36,681 nucleotides of DNA from positions 1-36,681 of IMG/VR virus record IMGVR_UViG_3300030099_002876; one strand, given 5' to 3'. Below the pieces are notes generated by a model that searched no databases, was not told the origin of the DNA, and saw only the letters and a list, made by a program, of their open reading frames with translations. Shown here piece by piece: positions 1-7,994 of this stretch. Each line of letters opens with the position of its first letter. The first letter of the stretch is position 1. This stretch comes from a virus. The translations under genes were made by a program, and so were the position numbers.

Positions 1-99
1 CCGTTAGCCAAGCCTTTGGAAACAAGTGGCCGGTGGTCTCCGTTCCTAACGGAGCCAAGGGAGCGGCGAAGGCAATAAAGAATTCGTTGGAGTTCTTGG
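1..99. repeat. Contig-end direct repeat (copy 1)
   Basis: These 99 bases are identical to 36583-36681. The repeat lies inside the primase-helicase reading frame, and joining the two ends keeps that frame intact. It is therefore an assembly overlap of a circular contig and not the packaged terminal repeat. The unique length is 36,582 bases. Confidence 0.97.
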
Positions 100-1151
100 A
101 GAAGTTTGAAACCGTGGTGTTGTTTTTCGACAACGACGAACACGGAAGAGCTGCCGCAAACGAATGTGCGTTGTTGCTGTCCCCAGGCAAAGCAAAGATT
201 GTCAACGAGATTCCCGGCAAGGATGCGAGCGAGTTGTTGGTGCGGGGAAAGATAAAAGCATTGACCTCCGCCATCTATGAAGCGAAGACGTACAGACCTG
301 ATGGTGTGGTTGATGGTGCGGATTTGTGGGAGCGTGTGATTGCAGAGGGCGAGGTGGAGTCCATCCCCTACCCTTGGCCGGGGGTGAACGACAAGGCCCA
401 CGGAATCCGATTAGGGGAGTTGGTTACACTTTGTGCGGGGACTGGTGTTGGAAAATCTTTGGTATGCAGAGAGATTGCACACTGGCTAATGAAATTCAAC
501 CACAAGGTGGGTTACATCGCTCTTGAAGAAAGTGTGGAGCGGACCGCCCGTGGATTTATGGGCATCTACCTAAACAAGCCGCCGCATGACTGGGACTTCG
601 ATGAGTCCATACTTAAAACGGCTTTTGATGAGTCTGTAGCGCACGGGCGGCTGTGTTTGTACGACCATTTTGGATCAATGGAATGCGGGAATCTGTTAGC
701 GAAGATCCGCTACATGGTTCGTGCGATGGGTGCTACCCACATTATTCTGGATCACCTTTCGATTGTTGTGTCTGGAATGGATGGTGGTGACGAACGGCGG
801 GAAATAGATAAAGTTATGACACAACTTCGGTCGATGTGCGAAGAGCTTAAGTGTTCATTGTTTTTGGTTTCACATTTACGAAGACCGGAGGGACGCGGAC
901 ATGAAGAAGGTGCAATTACCAGTCTCGCACAATTACGAGGCTCTCACGCTATTGCTCAGTTGTCTGATATTGTTCTGGGCTTGGAACGAAACCAACAAGA
1001 TGAAGATGGCAACGCCAACATTACTACCATCCGAGTCCTTAAAAACAGGTACACCGGAGAGACGGGGATTGCTTCTCGACTTCAATATGACTCCAACACC
1101 GGGAGAATCGCCGAGTATGATGCAACTCAACAAAATGACATCCCTTTTTGA
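1..1151 (+). CDS. Primase-helicase, C-terminal part (T7 gp4-like)
   Basis: This is the rest of a gene that starts at 36135 and crosses the contig junction (frame begins at base 3 here). The joined protein is about 532 residues; T7 gp4A has 566. Bases 1-300 finish the TOPRIM primase region, with FFDNDEHGR as the metal-binding acidic motif. The RecA-like helicase follows: Walker A AGTGVGKS at 435-458, then IALEESVE, then ILDHLSIVVS as the Walker B/H2-type motif, then HLRRPEGRGHEEG and the ERNQQ segment before the end. The tail ends in acidic-aromatic residues (NDIPF), as in T7, where this end contacts the DNA polymerase. It unwinds DNA at the fork and makes primers. The endolysin start overlaps its 3' end. 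Confidence 0.96.
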   Translation, partial: VSQAFGNKWPVVSVPNGAKGAAKAIKNSLEFLEKFETVVLFFDNDEHGRAAANECALLLSPGKAKIVNEIPGKDASELLVRGKIKALTSAIYEAKTYRPDGVVDGADLWERVIAEGEVESIPYPWPGVNDKAHGIRLGELVTLCAGTGVGKSLVCREIAHWLMKFNHKVGYIALEESVERTARGFMGIYLNKPPHDWDFDESILKTAFDESVAHGRLCLYDHFGSMECGNLLAKIRYMVRAMGATHIILDHLSIVVSGMDGGDERREIDKVMTQLRSMCEELKCSLFLVSHLRRPEGRGHEEGAITSLAQLRGSHAIAQLSDIVLGLERNQQDEDGNANITTIRVLKNRYTGETGIASRLQYDSNTGRIAEYDATQQNDIPF

Positions 1152-1554
1152 AGCTATTAGACGGGTTGAAACCGGGGGACATTCCGACCCTACCAACGCT
1201 GTGGGGGATGGCGGCAAAAGCCACGGCCCATACCAAATTTCATTATCGTATTGGCTCGACGCGGTGGAGCATGATAGTAACTTGGGGGGATCGTATGCGG
1301 ATGTGCGAGATGATACGTATGCTCGTAAAGTTATGACCGCTTACTGGGATAGATACGCTCCTGATAACGACTTTGAAACTTTGGCACGAATACACAACGG
1401 GGGTCCACATGGATACAAGAAGCTTGGAGCCACCCAACGATATTGGGAAAAAGTCAACGCCGCTTTGGAAGCCATTGAGCTTCGCAGAGATCGGGAAAGT
1501 GCTGGGGGTCACCTACCAACGAGCTCAGCAAATACACAACCAGATGATTCATAA
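1117..1554 (+). CDS. Endolysin with i-type (destabilase-like) lysozyme domain
   Basis: The core reads AIRRVETGG, then GPYQISLSYW, then ARIHNGGPHGYKKLG, then YWEKV. Invertebrate-type lysozymes show the same series: an early catalytic Glu, GPFQI-x-x-xYW, and ARIHNGGP-G ending in YW-KV. The Glu of VETGG is the expected general acid. The disulfide cysteines of animal members are absent, as expected for a cytoplasmic phage enzyme. It should cut peptidoglycan at lysis, replacing the T7 gp3.5 amidase. The start at 1117 (MMQLNKM) has GGGAG about 10 bases upstream and overlaps the helicase by 35 bases; ATG 1135 is an alternative. There is no signal peptide, so a holin is needed. The last 25 or so residues overlap the next gene and look unconserved. 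Confidence 0.8.
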   Translation: MMQLNKMTSLFEAIRRVETGGHSDPTNAVGDGGKSHGPYQISLSYWLDAVEHDSNLGGSYADVRDDTYARKVMTAYWDRYAPDNDFETLARIHNGGPHGYKKLGATQRYWEKVNAALEAIELRRDRESAGGHLPTSSANTQPDDS

Positions 1555-1732
1555 ACTACAAAACCATTTACTCGAAGATCCTTTGATCCGTGATTGGCTA
1601 ATAGAAAATGATTATGATTTTGAACGACTCTATCGAGAAAAGATTAGAAGAGGGCATGTGCATGTTGGCAGAGATGTTGTTGCAAGACCCAGAGATTCAA
1701 AACGACCTCCGGGAACTAGGAGTGATAGATGA
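1475..1732 (+). CDS. Small helix-turn-helix protein (sigma region 4-like)
   Basis: The N-terminal segment LSFAEIGKVLGVTYQRAQQI followed by HNQMIHKLQ resembles the helix-turn-helix of sigma factor region 4 (pattern L-EIG-LGVS-ERVRQIE--AL-KL). The rest is charged and basic. The start is uncertain. TTG 1475 has GGAAG just upstream and keeps the whole HTH. The frame is open further up (ATG 1409, behind a GGGGG run), but that part lies across the conserved endolysin core in another frame and is probably shadow sequence. The 3' end overlaps the next gene (ATG inside the TGA). It could be a transcription regulator, and it is the only recognisable DNA-binding regulator in the genome. Function is inferred. 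Confidence 0.62.
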   Translation: MSFAEIGKVLGVTYQRAQQIHNQMIHKLQNHLLEDPLIRDWLIENDYDFERLYREKIRRGHVHVGRDVVARPRDSKRPPGTRSDR

Positions 1733-2013
1733 TTGAAGAGCCGGATGATTTCAAAGATGATGACGAAGAAGGTGAGGAGGAGGTTGCGGAGGTTGTGTTT
1801 GTCGAGGGGTTTGATGAGGCTATCTTGGGGGTTGCCCGGCAATCTGATCGTTTCTTTGTGGTATACGATTACCGAAAGGTGATCGAGATCCTTTCAAGAG
1901 ATATGGACCACGAGGATGCGTGGCTCTACTTTGAGCGAAACATGTTGAACGAAGTTTCTGGGGGAGCCACCCCCGCTTACCTAGTTAATAAAGCAAGAGA
2001 CCCAATGGAGTAA
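1729..2013 (+). CDS. Conserved-looking hypothetical protein before DNA polymerase
   Basis: This 94-residue protein has a strongly acidic N-terminus (DDFKDDDEEGEEE) and a folded-looking rest containing DHEDAWLYFERNM. Small proteins with an acidic stretch followed by an Ala-x-x-Phe/Tyr-Phe-x-x-Asn segment near the polymerase are common in tailed phages, but I know no function. The start overlaps the previous stop (ATGA at 1729) with AGGAG about 6 bases upstream, so translation is probably coupled. The polymerase starts 2 bases after its stop. Confidence 0.85.
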   Translation: MIEEPDDFKDDDEEGEEEVAEVVFVEGFDEAILGVARQSDRFFVVYDYRKVIEILSRDMDHEDAWLYFERNMLNEVSGGATPAYLVNKARDPME

Positions 2014-2015
2014 GG

Positions 2016-3833
2016 ATGCACACGGTAATTATTGATATCGAAACGAATGCGATTGATGATTGGTTGAACCTTTCGGACTTGGAGACTATCCATTGTTTGG
2101 TCGTCCGAACTAAAACAGAGGTTCAGGTTTACAACTCACAGCGTGGGGATATTGAGGAGGGGCTTAGGGAGATTGAGAATGCTGACATAATTGTTGGACA
2201 CAACCTTCTCAAGTTTGATATCCCGGCCCTGAAAAAGAAGTATGAATTCAACCCCAAGGGGTCTCTCCGGGACACCAAACTGATGGCTCAGTTGGCGTGG
2301 CCGGATACCCGGAATGACGATTTCAAATTGCCCGGATTCCCGAAGGTGTTGATTGGCTCTCACAGTCTTCAAGCTTGGGGGGAACGCCTTGGGGAGTTCA
2401 AGGGGGAGTATGGAGAAACTACGGATTGGTCGGTGTGGACCCAGGAGATGGAGGATTACTGTGTTCAAGATACCTTGGTAACTCTCCGGCTTTGGGAAGC
2501 TATTCAGCGAGAGGAACCCGCAGAGCTTTCAGTCAGCCTTGAACATGACTTTGCAGAGATCATCCGCCTACAGGAGATCAACGGATTTCGCTTTGACACC
2601 GAAAAAGCGAAGGATCTTCATGCAACTTTGTTGGATAATAAGGCTAAGCTGGAGAGAGAGCTTCAGGAAATTTTCCCCGCCGCTGAAGTTCCGATGAAGA
2701 CTCCACAGTATTGGTTGGCGAGCGGCAAGCAATACTCCACAAAGGGGGCCGCCAAGAAAGACAAGCACAAGGATTCAGAAATTCGCAAAGGCCCTCTGCG
2801 GGTGAAGCGAATCCCTTTCAACCCAGGGTCTCGGGATCAGATTGCCCAACAGCTGATCAAGAAGTACGGCTGGAAGCCTGAGAAGTTTACGGGGGAGGGT
2901 AAGCCTCAAATTGATGAGAGTATCTTGAACGCCCTTGAGTATAAAGAAGCACGGGTGTTGATGCGATACTTGACAATCACCAAGCGGCTTGGGCAACTCG
3001 CCGATGGTAAAGAGGCGTGGCTCAAAAACCAAACGAATGGCTGGATTCATGGAACTGTTAACACGAACGGAACGGTTTCTGGCCGATGCACCCACGCTCG
3101 ACCCAACGTAAGTCAGGTTCCTTCGACTGATTCTTGGTTTGGTAAGGAATGTAGATCATTGTTCCTGCCCAATCCTAACCATGTACTTGTTGGTTGTGAT
3201 GCGTCTGGTTTGGAACTGCGAATGCTTGCACATTATCTAGCTTTCGCTGATGGGGGAAAGTACGTGAAGCTGGTAACAGAAGGCGACCCCCACACCGCGA
3301 ATCAAGAGGCAGCAGGGTTGCCAACTAGGGCCGCTGCGAAAACATTTATCTACGCTCTTATCTACGGAAGCGGGGATCAAAACCTTGGGGGTCTTGTCGG
3401 GGGCGGCATCAAGGAGGGCAAGGCCATTCGGAAAAAGTTTATGGATGGGATGCCCGCTTTCAAAAAGTTAAAAGTGGCTGTGGATCTCGCAGTGGACACC
3501 AAGGGGTATCTCACAGGCTTGGACGGTAGGAAGCTACCAGTCAGATCCAAGCACTCCGCCTTAAACCTTTTGCTTCAGAGTGCAGGAGCTGTTGTTATGA
3601 AAACAGCAACGGTTGTACTCGCGGGACATATGAGACGGCAGGAGGCATTTGATCACGCCGTACAAGTTGCCCACATTCACGATGAAGTTCAGCTTTCATG
3701 CTCAGAGGAGGTTGCAAATGAATTGGGGAAGACCGCTTGCCGGTCCATCGTTACTGCTGGAAGGATCCTTGAATTGCGATGCCCACTTGACGCTGAATTT
3801 CGAGTGGGTGCCAACTGGGCAGAAACTCATTGA
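2016..3833 (+). CDS. Family A DNA polymerase (T7 gp5-like)
   Basis: The 605-residue replicative polymerase has a 3'-5' exonuclease domain (DIETN, catalytic Asp7 and Glu9; later GHNLLKFDIPAL and a DYCVQDT motif) and a family A polymerase domain. Motif A is GCDASGLELRMLA (Asp395), motif B is AAAKTFIYALIYG, and motif C is HIHDEV (Asp556). All catalytic residues are present. It is about 100 residues shorter than T7 gp5 (704). The ATG used is the one inside an AAGGATGCACAC element that elsewhere lies upstream of start codons, so the protein begins MHT. GGAG at 2006-2009 can serve as its ribosome site. A homing endonuclease gene overlaps the last 26 bases. Confidence 0.97.
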   Translation: MHTVIIDIETNAIDDWLNLSDLETIHCLVVRTKTEVQVYNSQRGDIEEGLREIENADIIVGHNLLKFDIPALKKKYEFNPKGSLRDTKLMAQLAWPDTRNDDFKLPGFPKVLIGSHSLQAWGERLGEFKGEYGETTDWSVWTQEMEDYCVQDTLVTLRLWEAIQREEPAELSVSLEHDFAEIIRLQEINGFRFDTEKAKDLHATLLDNKAKLERELQEIFPAAEVPMKTPQYWLASGKQYSTKGAAKKDKHKDSEIRKGPLRVKRIPFNPGSRDQIAQQLIKKYGWKPEKFTGEGKPQIDESILNALEYKEARVLMRYLTITKRLGQLADGKEAWLKNQTNGWIHGTVNTNGTVSGRCTHARPNVSQVPSTDSWFGKECRSLFLPNPNHVLVGCDASGLELRMLAHYLAFADGGKYVKLVTEGDPHTANQEAAGLPTRAAAKTFIYALIYGSGDQNLGGLVGGGIKEGKAIRKKFMDGMPAFKKLKVAVDLAVDTKGYLTGLDGRKLPVRSKHSALNLLLQSAGAVVMKTATVVLAGHMRRQEAFDHAVQVAHIHDEVQLSCSEEVANELGKTACRSIVTAGRILELRCPLDAEFRVGANWAETH

Positions 3834-4230
3834 CTTGGTTTATTCCGCAGGATACCTAGATGCAGAGGGGTGCTTTCGATTTAATCATAGTGCTACGATT
3901 AGCGTTACAAACACCTACCCGTACACGCTTATGTTTTTGCAGGTACTATTCGGAGGAACTATTCGCACTAAAACCACCGGACCATCACAACGCACTGCTT
4001 ACGAGTGGTATGTGACTGGTGATAATGCTAGGAACTGTTTGCAACTTGTATCCCCATACCTTAGAGAAAAGAAGCCTCAAGCGGTAATTCTTGCCGAGAT
4101 ACCTTTGTACCCTCGGAAATCTGTAAGAAGAAAAAAGTTGGAGCTGTTGTTAAAATCAAAAAAACGTATTGATTACACCACGGACAGGATGTCCAAGGAG
4201 ACCGCATGGATTCAAAGCGAACACTGTTGA
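3808..4230 (+). CDS. LAGLIDADG-family homing endonuclease
   Basis: The 140-residue product carries one LAGLIDADG-type motif near the N-terminus, LVYSAGYLDAEGCFRF. It is followed by the usual pattern of this family: ISVTNTYPYTLMFLQVLFGG, then a YEWYVTGDNARNCLQLVSPYL segment (split here: YEWYVTGDNA and RNCLQLVSPYL) and a basic tail. A single-motif protein should act as a dimer. It is a free-standing gene between DNA polymerase and exonuclease, the place where T7 carries the HNH endonuclease gene 5.3. The frame is open upstream into the polymerase, but GTG 3808 is the first sensible start. The 3' end overlaps the exonuclease start and supplies its AAGGAG ribosome site. It is likely a selfish element spreading next to polymerase. 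Confidence 0.8.
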   Translation: MPTGQKLIDLVYSAGYLDAEGCFRFNHSATISVTNTYPYTLMFLQVLFGGTIRTKTTGPSQRTAYEWYVTGDNARNCLQLVSPYLREKKPQAVILAEIPLYPRKSVRRKKLELLLKSKKRIDYTTDRMSKETAWIQSEHC

Positions 4231-4946
4231 TTGATGGGGACATCCTTCTCTACGGGGAGTCTGCGGCAGTCGAGATGGAGTTTGATTGGGGTGATGATTG
4301 GTGGACTCTCCACGGGGATGCACGAGAGGCCAAGGAGCGGGTGGATGTTTGGATCGCAAACATTAAAGAGCTTCTGTCTGCGACCGATGTAGTCCTCACT
4401 TTGACGGGACACAAGAACTGGCGGAAAGATGTCCTTCCGAGCTACAAAGCGAATCGCAAAGGAAAAAGAAAGCCGGTGGTCTACCAGGAACTCAAGCGAT
4501 ATGTGATGGACACCTACAAATGCTCGGTGTTTGATTCACTGGAAGCAGATGACGTTATGGGGATCTTGCAAACAGACCCTAATAAGGATTCAGAAACCAT
4601 CATTGTTTCTGAAGACAAGGATATGATGACGGTTCCTGGGAAGCTGTACCGTCCAATACGCCCCGAAGAGGGAGTCCAATACATCAGCCCAGAGGAGGCG
4701 GATCGAAACCACCTGATGCAATCGCTGATGGGGGACTCAACCGATGGGTATTTGGGCTGTCCTGGGGTGGGGCCAAAGACGGCAGAAAAGATCCTTACCG
4801 AAAATGAGTGGAGTCTGGTGGTGGCCGCCTATGAAAAGGCGGGATTGACGGAGGCTGATGCGATTGTTCAGGCAAGGGTTGCTAGGATTTTGCGGTATGA
4901 GGAGTTCAACCAAAAGAAAGAAGAGGTCTTACTTTGGAACCCATGA
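4206..4946 (+). CDS. 5'-3' exonuclease (T7 gp6-like, FEN/PIN family)
   Basis: The acidic clusters of the flap endonuclease/5' nuclease family appear in order: LLIDGDILLY, YKANRKGKRKP (the lysine/arginine arch), SLEADDVMG, VSEDKDMM, then GDSTDGYLGCPGVGPKTAEK (the helix-hairpin-helix that binds DNA). With 246 residues it is shorter than T7 gp6. It removes RNA primers and degrades host DNA in T7-like phages. AAGGAG lies about 6 bases before ATG 4206. The last bases overlap the next start (ATGA at 4943). Confidence 0.93.
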   Translation: MDSKRTLLIDGDILLYGESAAVEMEFDWGDDWWTLHGDAREAKERVDVWIANIKELLSATDVVLTLTGHKNWRKDVLPSYKANRKGKRKPVVYQELKRYVMDTYKCSVFDSLEADDVMGILQTDPNKDSETIIVSEDKDMMTVPGKLYRPIRPEEGVQYISPEEADRNHLMQSLMGDSTDGYLGCPGVGPKTAEKILTENEWSLVVAAYEKAGLTEADAIVQARVARILRYEEFNQKKEEVLLWNP

Positions 4947-5272
4947 ATCGAGAAGAATACTTTGACTTCCACAAGCTTCTATGTGATGAGGCTTTGGAGC
5001 TTTCCAAGCGAAAGAATGCTGATTACGCCGGTGCTGATGGTAACCGCCCGTTCTCAAACTTCACCCGCTGTGAATCAATGGGGATCTGCGCGACTGAAAA
5101 GGGTTTCTTGGTTCGTCTTACCGACAAGATGAGCAGGCTGTCTACGTTTTCTGAAACCGGCCAATTCATGGTTGCGGACGAGAGTTTTAAGGACACCTGC
5201 ATTGATGTAATCAACTATGTGTGTCTTCTTGCTGCGTATGTGGAGGCTAAAAAAAATGAGCGACACCGATAA
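4943..5272 (+). CDS. Phage protein of the nucleotide-modification-associated type
   Basis: The 109-residue protein has LSKRKNADYAG, then PFSNF, then GFLVRLTDKMSRL, then ESFKDTCIDVINYVCL. This matches my memory of the small phage family annotated as nucleotide modification associated domain 1 (RKN-DY---F-NF---G-LVRL-DKL-RL---D---D---Y). Its biochemical role is not established to my knowledge. I chose ATG 4943, which overlaps the exonuclease stop as ATGA; the frame is open to TTG 4934. Confidence 0.85.
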   Translation: MNREEYFDFHKLLCDEALELSKRKNADYAGADGNRPFSNFTRCESMGICATEKGFLVRLTDKMSRLSTFSETGQFMVADESFKDTCIDVINYVCLLAAYVEAKKNERHR

Positions 5273-5462
5273 TGAACGACTATTAGAGAAAAAACCGGCA
5301 ATCTCAGCTGAGTTGGTGCAGTGGTTGGATAAGAACTTTCCAGTTGTGTCACCGAGCTTCCAAGACACAGAACGAGAAATTTTTTATTGTGTAGGACAAA
5401 GATCAGTCGTTGACCACCTGCATTCCCTTTTTAAAGAACAGAACGATCACTTAACGGAGTAA
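5256..5462 (+). CDS. Small conserved hypothetical upstream of portal
   Basis: 68 residues, starting MSDTDNERLLEKK. The segment LVQWLDKNFPVVSP followed by VGQRSVVDHL resembles short proteins sitting before the portal gene in marine T7-like phages. No function is known to me. TGGAGG at 5241-5246 is placed for ATG 5256, which overlaps the previous gene by 17 bases. Confidence 0.8.
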   Translation: MSDTDNERLLEKKPAISAELVQWLDKNFPVVSPSFQDTEREIFYCVGQRSVVDHLHSLFKEQNDHLTE

Positions 5463-5465
5463 TCT

Positions 5466-5654
5466 ATGTGCTTCTCTCCCCCAGATATCCCCACACCCGA
5501 ACCGCCCCCGCCGCCGTTACCTCCGCCGTCTAAAACCGCACTATCGGCGGCGGCTCCTGGGCAGGCTACAAAGGATCGTGCAGGCGGAATGGCATCAAAA
5601 AGACGGCGAGGAACTGCGGGAATGCGAACTGCTGGCCTTCAGATTATGAGCTGA
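5466..5654 (+). CDS. Proline-rich small protein
   Basis: 62 residues. The N-terminus (MCFSPPDIPTPEPPPPPLPP) is mostly proline, followed by a basic segment with KRRRGTAGMR. Short proteins with a Pro-rich N-terminus and a C-terminal RRG-x-x-x-LR motif precede portal or internal-protein genes in many podoviruses; their role is unknown. It fits exactly between its neighbours with only a few bases on either side. Confidence 0.72.
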   Translation: MCFSPPDIPTPEPPPPPLPPPSKTALSAAAPGQATKDRAGGMASKRRRGTAGMRTAGLQIMS

Positions 5655-5664
5655 TAGGAATCAA

Positions 5665-7215
5665 ATGTACCAATCTGGAAAAGCCCTCTATACCCAACTA
5701 GAAACTAATAGGTTCTCATTTCTTGACCGTGCCAGAGACTGTTCCAGGCTCACCGTACCTACCTTGATTCCTGATGAGGGGCATTCTGCTTCTCAAAAAT
5801 TCCCCACGCCTTACAACGGAACGGGTGCAAGAGGCGTAAACAACCTTGCAAGCAGCCTCCTGCTCAGTCTTCTACCTCCCAACTCCCCATTTTTTCGTTT
5901 AGTTCTTGATGATTCTGCCTTGCGTCAGGTTCAAGAGTTTCCTGACGTAAAAACAGAACTAGAGCAAAGTTTGGCGGATATTGAAAAAGCGGTGATGAAG
6001 GAGGTCGAGTCAGAGAACATTCGTGTCTCGATGTTTGAGATCCTGAAGCATCTGATTGTTGGCGGGAATTGTTTAATCCACTTTCCCCAAGAGGGTGGGG
6101 TCCGAGTCTTCCCCCTGAGTCGTTATGTGGTTCGTCGAGACCCAATGGGGAAGCCCCTTCACATTGTGACGAAAGAATCCATTCAACCCAGTGACCTTCC
6201 TGAAGAAATTCAGGGGCATGTGGGGGGTATGGCGAATGTGAACCCCGACAAATCGGTGGACCTGTACACTTGCATTCACAAAATGGACAGTAAGAAGTAC
6301 GAGGTTTTCCAAACAGTTGGGGATGTGGAAGTTCCTGGAAGTCGGGGGTCATTTCCTACTGAAAAACTTCCTTTTATTCCATTGAGAATGTATTCAGTAG
6401 AAGGCGAGGACTATGGCAGGTCGTATGTCGAACAGTATCTTGGTGATCTTCGCAGCCTGGAAGGGCTTACCCAGTCGATTGTCGAAGGTGCTGCGGCCGC
6501 CAGCAAAATCCTTTTCCTCGTCGCCCCCAACGGAACAACCCGCGCACGAACGCTTGCGAAGAGTCCGAACGGAGCGATTGTCGAAGGCAACGCTCAAGAC
6601 GTGTCGGTACTGCAAAGTCAAAAGTCGGCTGATCTCAACATTGCTGCCCAGACGGCTAACGCAATCACGGAGCGGCTGTCGTATGCCTTTTTGCTCACGG
6701 AATCCACCGTAAGGAATGCAGAAAGAGTTACAGCAGAAGAAATTCGTCTTCTTTCTCAATCCATTGAGAAGCAGCTTGGCGGAGCCTTTAGTCTTCTGAG
6801 TGCCGAACTCCAGTTACCTTTGGTGAACCGGATGATGGACAGGCTACAGAAATCTAAGAAGATGCCGAAGCTACCCAAGAAGTTTATTGCTCCCACCATC
6901 ATTACGGGGGTAGAGGCTCTTGCAAGAGGAAATGACCTTCAACGATTGGATTTTTTCTTGCAGGGCATGGCGCAAACTGTGGGGCCGGATATCATCGGCC
7001 AGTTTGTGAACATGCGAGAGTACATCAAACGTCGCGCCACGGCTCTGGGGATTGATCTCCAGGGTCTTATCAAGACAGAAGAACAACTGGCCGCTGAAAT
7101 GCAACAAGCACAACAACAGCAGGCTATTCAGCAGTTTGGACCTCAAGCCTTGGATATTGCAGATAAGCAATTCCGAGAGGTTCAACAAATTGAACAACAA
7201 CAACAAGGAAACTGA
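5665..7215 (+). CDS. Portal / head-tail connector protein (T7 gp8-like)
   Basis: The 516-residue protein (T7 gp8 has 536) begins with the portal pattern: LDRARDCSRLTVPTLIP, then GTGARGVNNLASSLLLSLLPP and NSPFFRLVLDD. Further on are FIPLRMYSVEGEDYGRSYVE and RNAERVTAEEIRLLSQSIEK. The C-terminal tail is glutamine-rich. It forms the dodecameric ring through which DNA is packaged and ejected. The scaffold gene follows 3 bases after its stop. Confidence 0.96.
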   Translation: MYQSGKALYTQLETNRFSFLDRARDCSRLTVPTLIPDEGHSASQKFPTPYNGTGARGVNNLASSLLLSLLPPNSPFFRLVLDDSALRQVQEFPDVKTELEQSLADIEKAVMKEVESENIRVSMFEILKHLIVGGNCLIHFPQEGGVRVFPLSRYVVRRDPMGKPLHIVTKESIQPSDLPEEIQGHVGGMANVNPDKSVDLYTCIHKMDSKKYEVFQTVGDVEVPGSRGSFPTEKLPFIPLRMYSVEGEDYGRSYVEQYLGDLRSLEGLTQSIVEGAAAASKILFLVAPNGTTRARTLAKSPNGAIVEGNAQDVSVLQSQKSADLNIAAQTANAITERLSYAFLLTESTVRNAERVTAEEIRLLSQSIEKQLGGAFSLLSAELQLPLVNRMMDRLQKSKKMPKLPKKFIAPTIITGVEALARGNDLQRLDFFLQGMAQTVGPDIIGQFVNMREYIKRRATALGIDLQGLIKTEEQLAAEMQQAQQQQAIQQFGPQALDIADKQFREVQQIEQQQQGN

Positions 7216-7218
7216 TAC

Positions 7219-7971
7219 ATGGCAGAGCGAATTCAAATGGAAACAGGAGTTTCTGGACCTGATGCGCCTAAGGAAGATTCGGTAGAAGATGCCGTTGATC
7301 GTCCTGAGTGGTTGCCTGAAAAGTTTGAATCTGCGGAAGCGATGGCAAAGGCTTACGGAGAGCTTGAGTCTAGGATGGGCGGCTCTTCAAGTAATGATGA
7401 TGATTCGGAGTATGAGTATGAGTACGAAGACTCTGAAGAATATGAAGTTGCCGAATCATCTGGGATTTCTACGGAAGCAATGGAAGAATTCTCGAATGAG
7501 TTCTATGAAACGGGCGATCTGTCGCAAGAATCCTTGGATAGGATTGAATCGGAGTTTAACATTCCTCAAGACATCGCCCGTGCTTATGTAGAGGGGCAAA
7601 AGGCTCTGGTAGAGCAGGCTCGACAATCTATTTACAACGAAGTCGGCGGACAAAAGACTTACGAAGAAATGCTTTTATGGGCGAAGGACTCGTTATCAGA
7701 AGCTGACATCTTGGCGTATGACTCTGCTATTACCTCAAATGATATGGATACCGCCCGAATGGTTGCCAAAGGGCTCTTTGCTCAATACACAGCAGCAGAG
7801 GGAACTTCACCCGCTTTATCAAGCGGTTTTGCTCCATCTACAGGGGGAGCCGAGGGATATCAAAGCTGGCAACAGGTTTCTGCGGATATGCAAAACCCTA
7901 AGTATCGAGAAGATCCCGCATTCCGCGAGGAAGTAAAGAATCGTTTAGCGGTGTCTAAACTGGCGCAATGA
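7219..7971 (+). CDS. Capsid scaffolding protein (T7 gp9-like)
   Basis: The 250-residue acidic protein contains PEWLPEKFESAEAMAKAYGE near the N-terminus, typical of gp9-like scaffolds, then a very acidic linker (DDDSEYEYEYEDSEEYE) and a helical C-terminal half. Its position between portal and capsid supports the call. It should assist prohead assembly and then be lost. T7 gp9 is somewhat longer (307). The acidic linker coincides with a short TATGAG-type repeat in the DNA around 7409-7425. Confidence 0.92.
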   Translation: MAERIQMETGVSGPDAPKEDSVEDAVDRPEWLPEKFESAEAMAKAYGELESRMGGSSSNDDDSEYEYEYEDSEEYEVAESSGISTEAMEEFSNEFYETGDLSQESLDRIESEFNIPQDIARAYVEGQKALVEQARQSIYNEVGGQKTYEEMLLWAKDSLSEADILAYDSAITSNDMDTARMVAKGLFAQYTAAEGTSPALSSGFAPSTGGAEGYQSWQQVSADMQNPKYREDPAFREEVKNRLAVSKLAQ

Positions 7972-7994
7972 AACCTTTTCGGGGGGAAAGGAAG

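Noticed and set aside
1-99. Terminal direct repeat as the packaged genome end
   Set aside because: The repeat is inside the primase-helicase coding frame and is just the contig ends overlapping. T7-like phages have their ends between terminase and early genes.
901-1116. N-terminal extension of the endolysin with a hydrophobic helix
   Set aside because: It overlaps conserved helicase sequence. The apparent helix (ALTLLLSCLILFWAW) is the shadow of helicase codons and not a signal anchor, though it would look like a signal-arrest segment.
3649-3807. Upstream extension of the homing endonuclease frame
   Set aside because: It runs through the polymerase active-site region (motif C) in another frame, and the family motif begins only after 3820.
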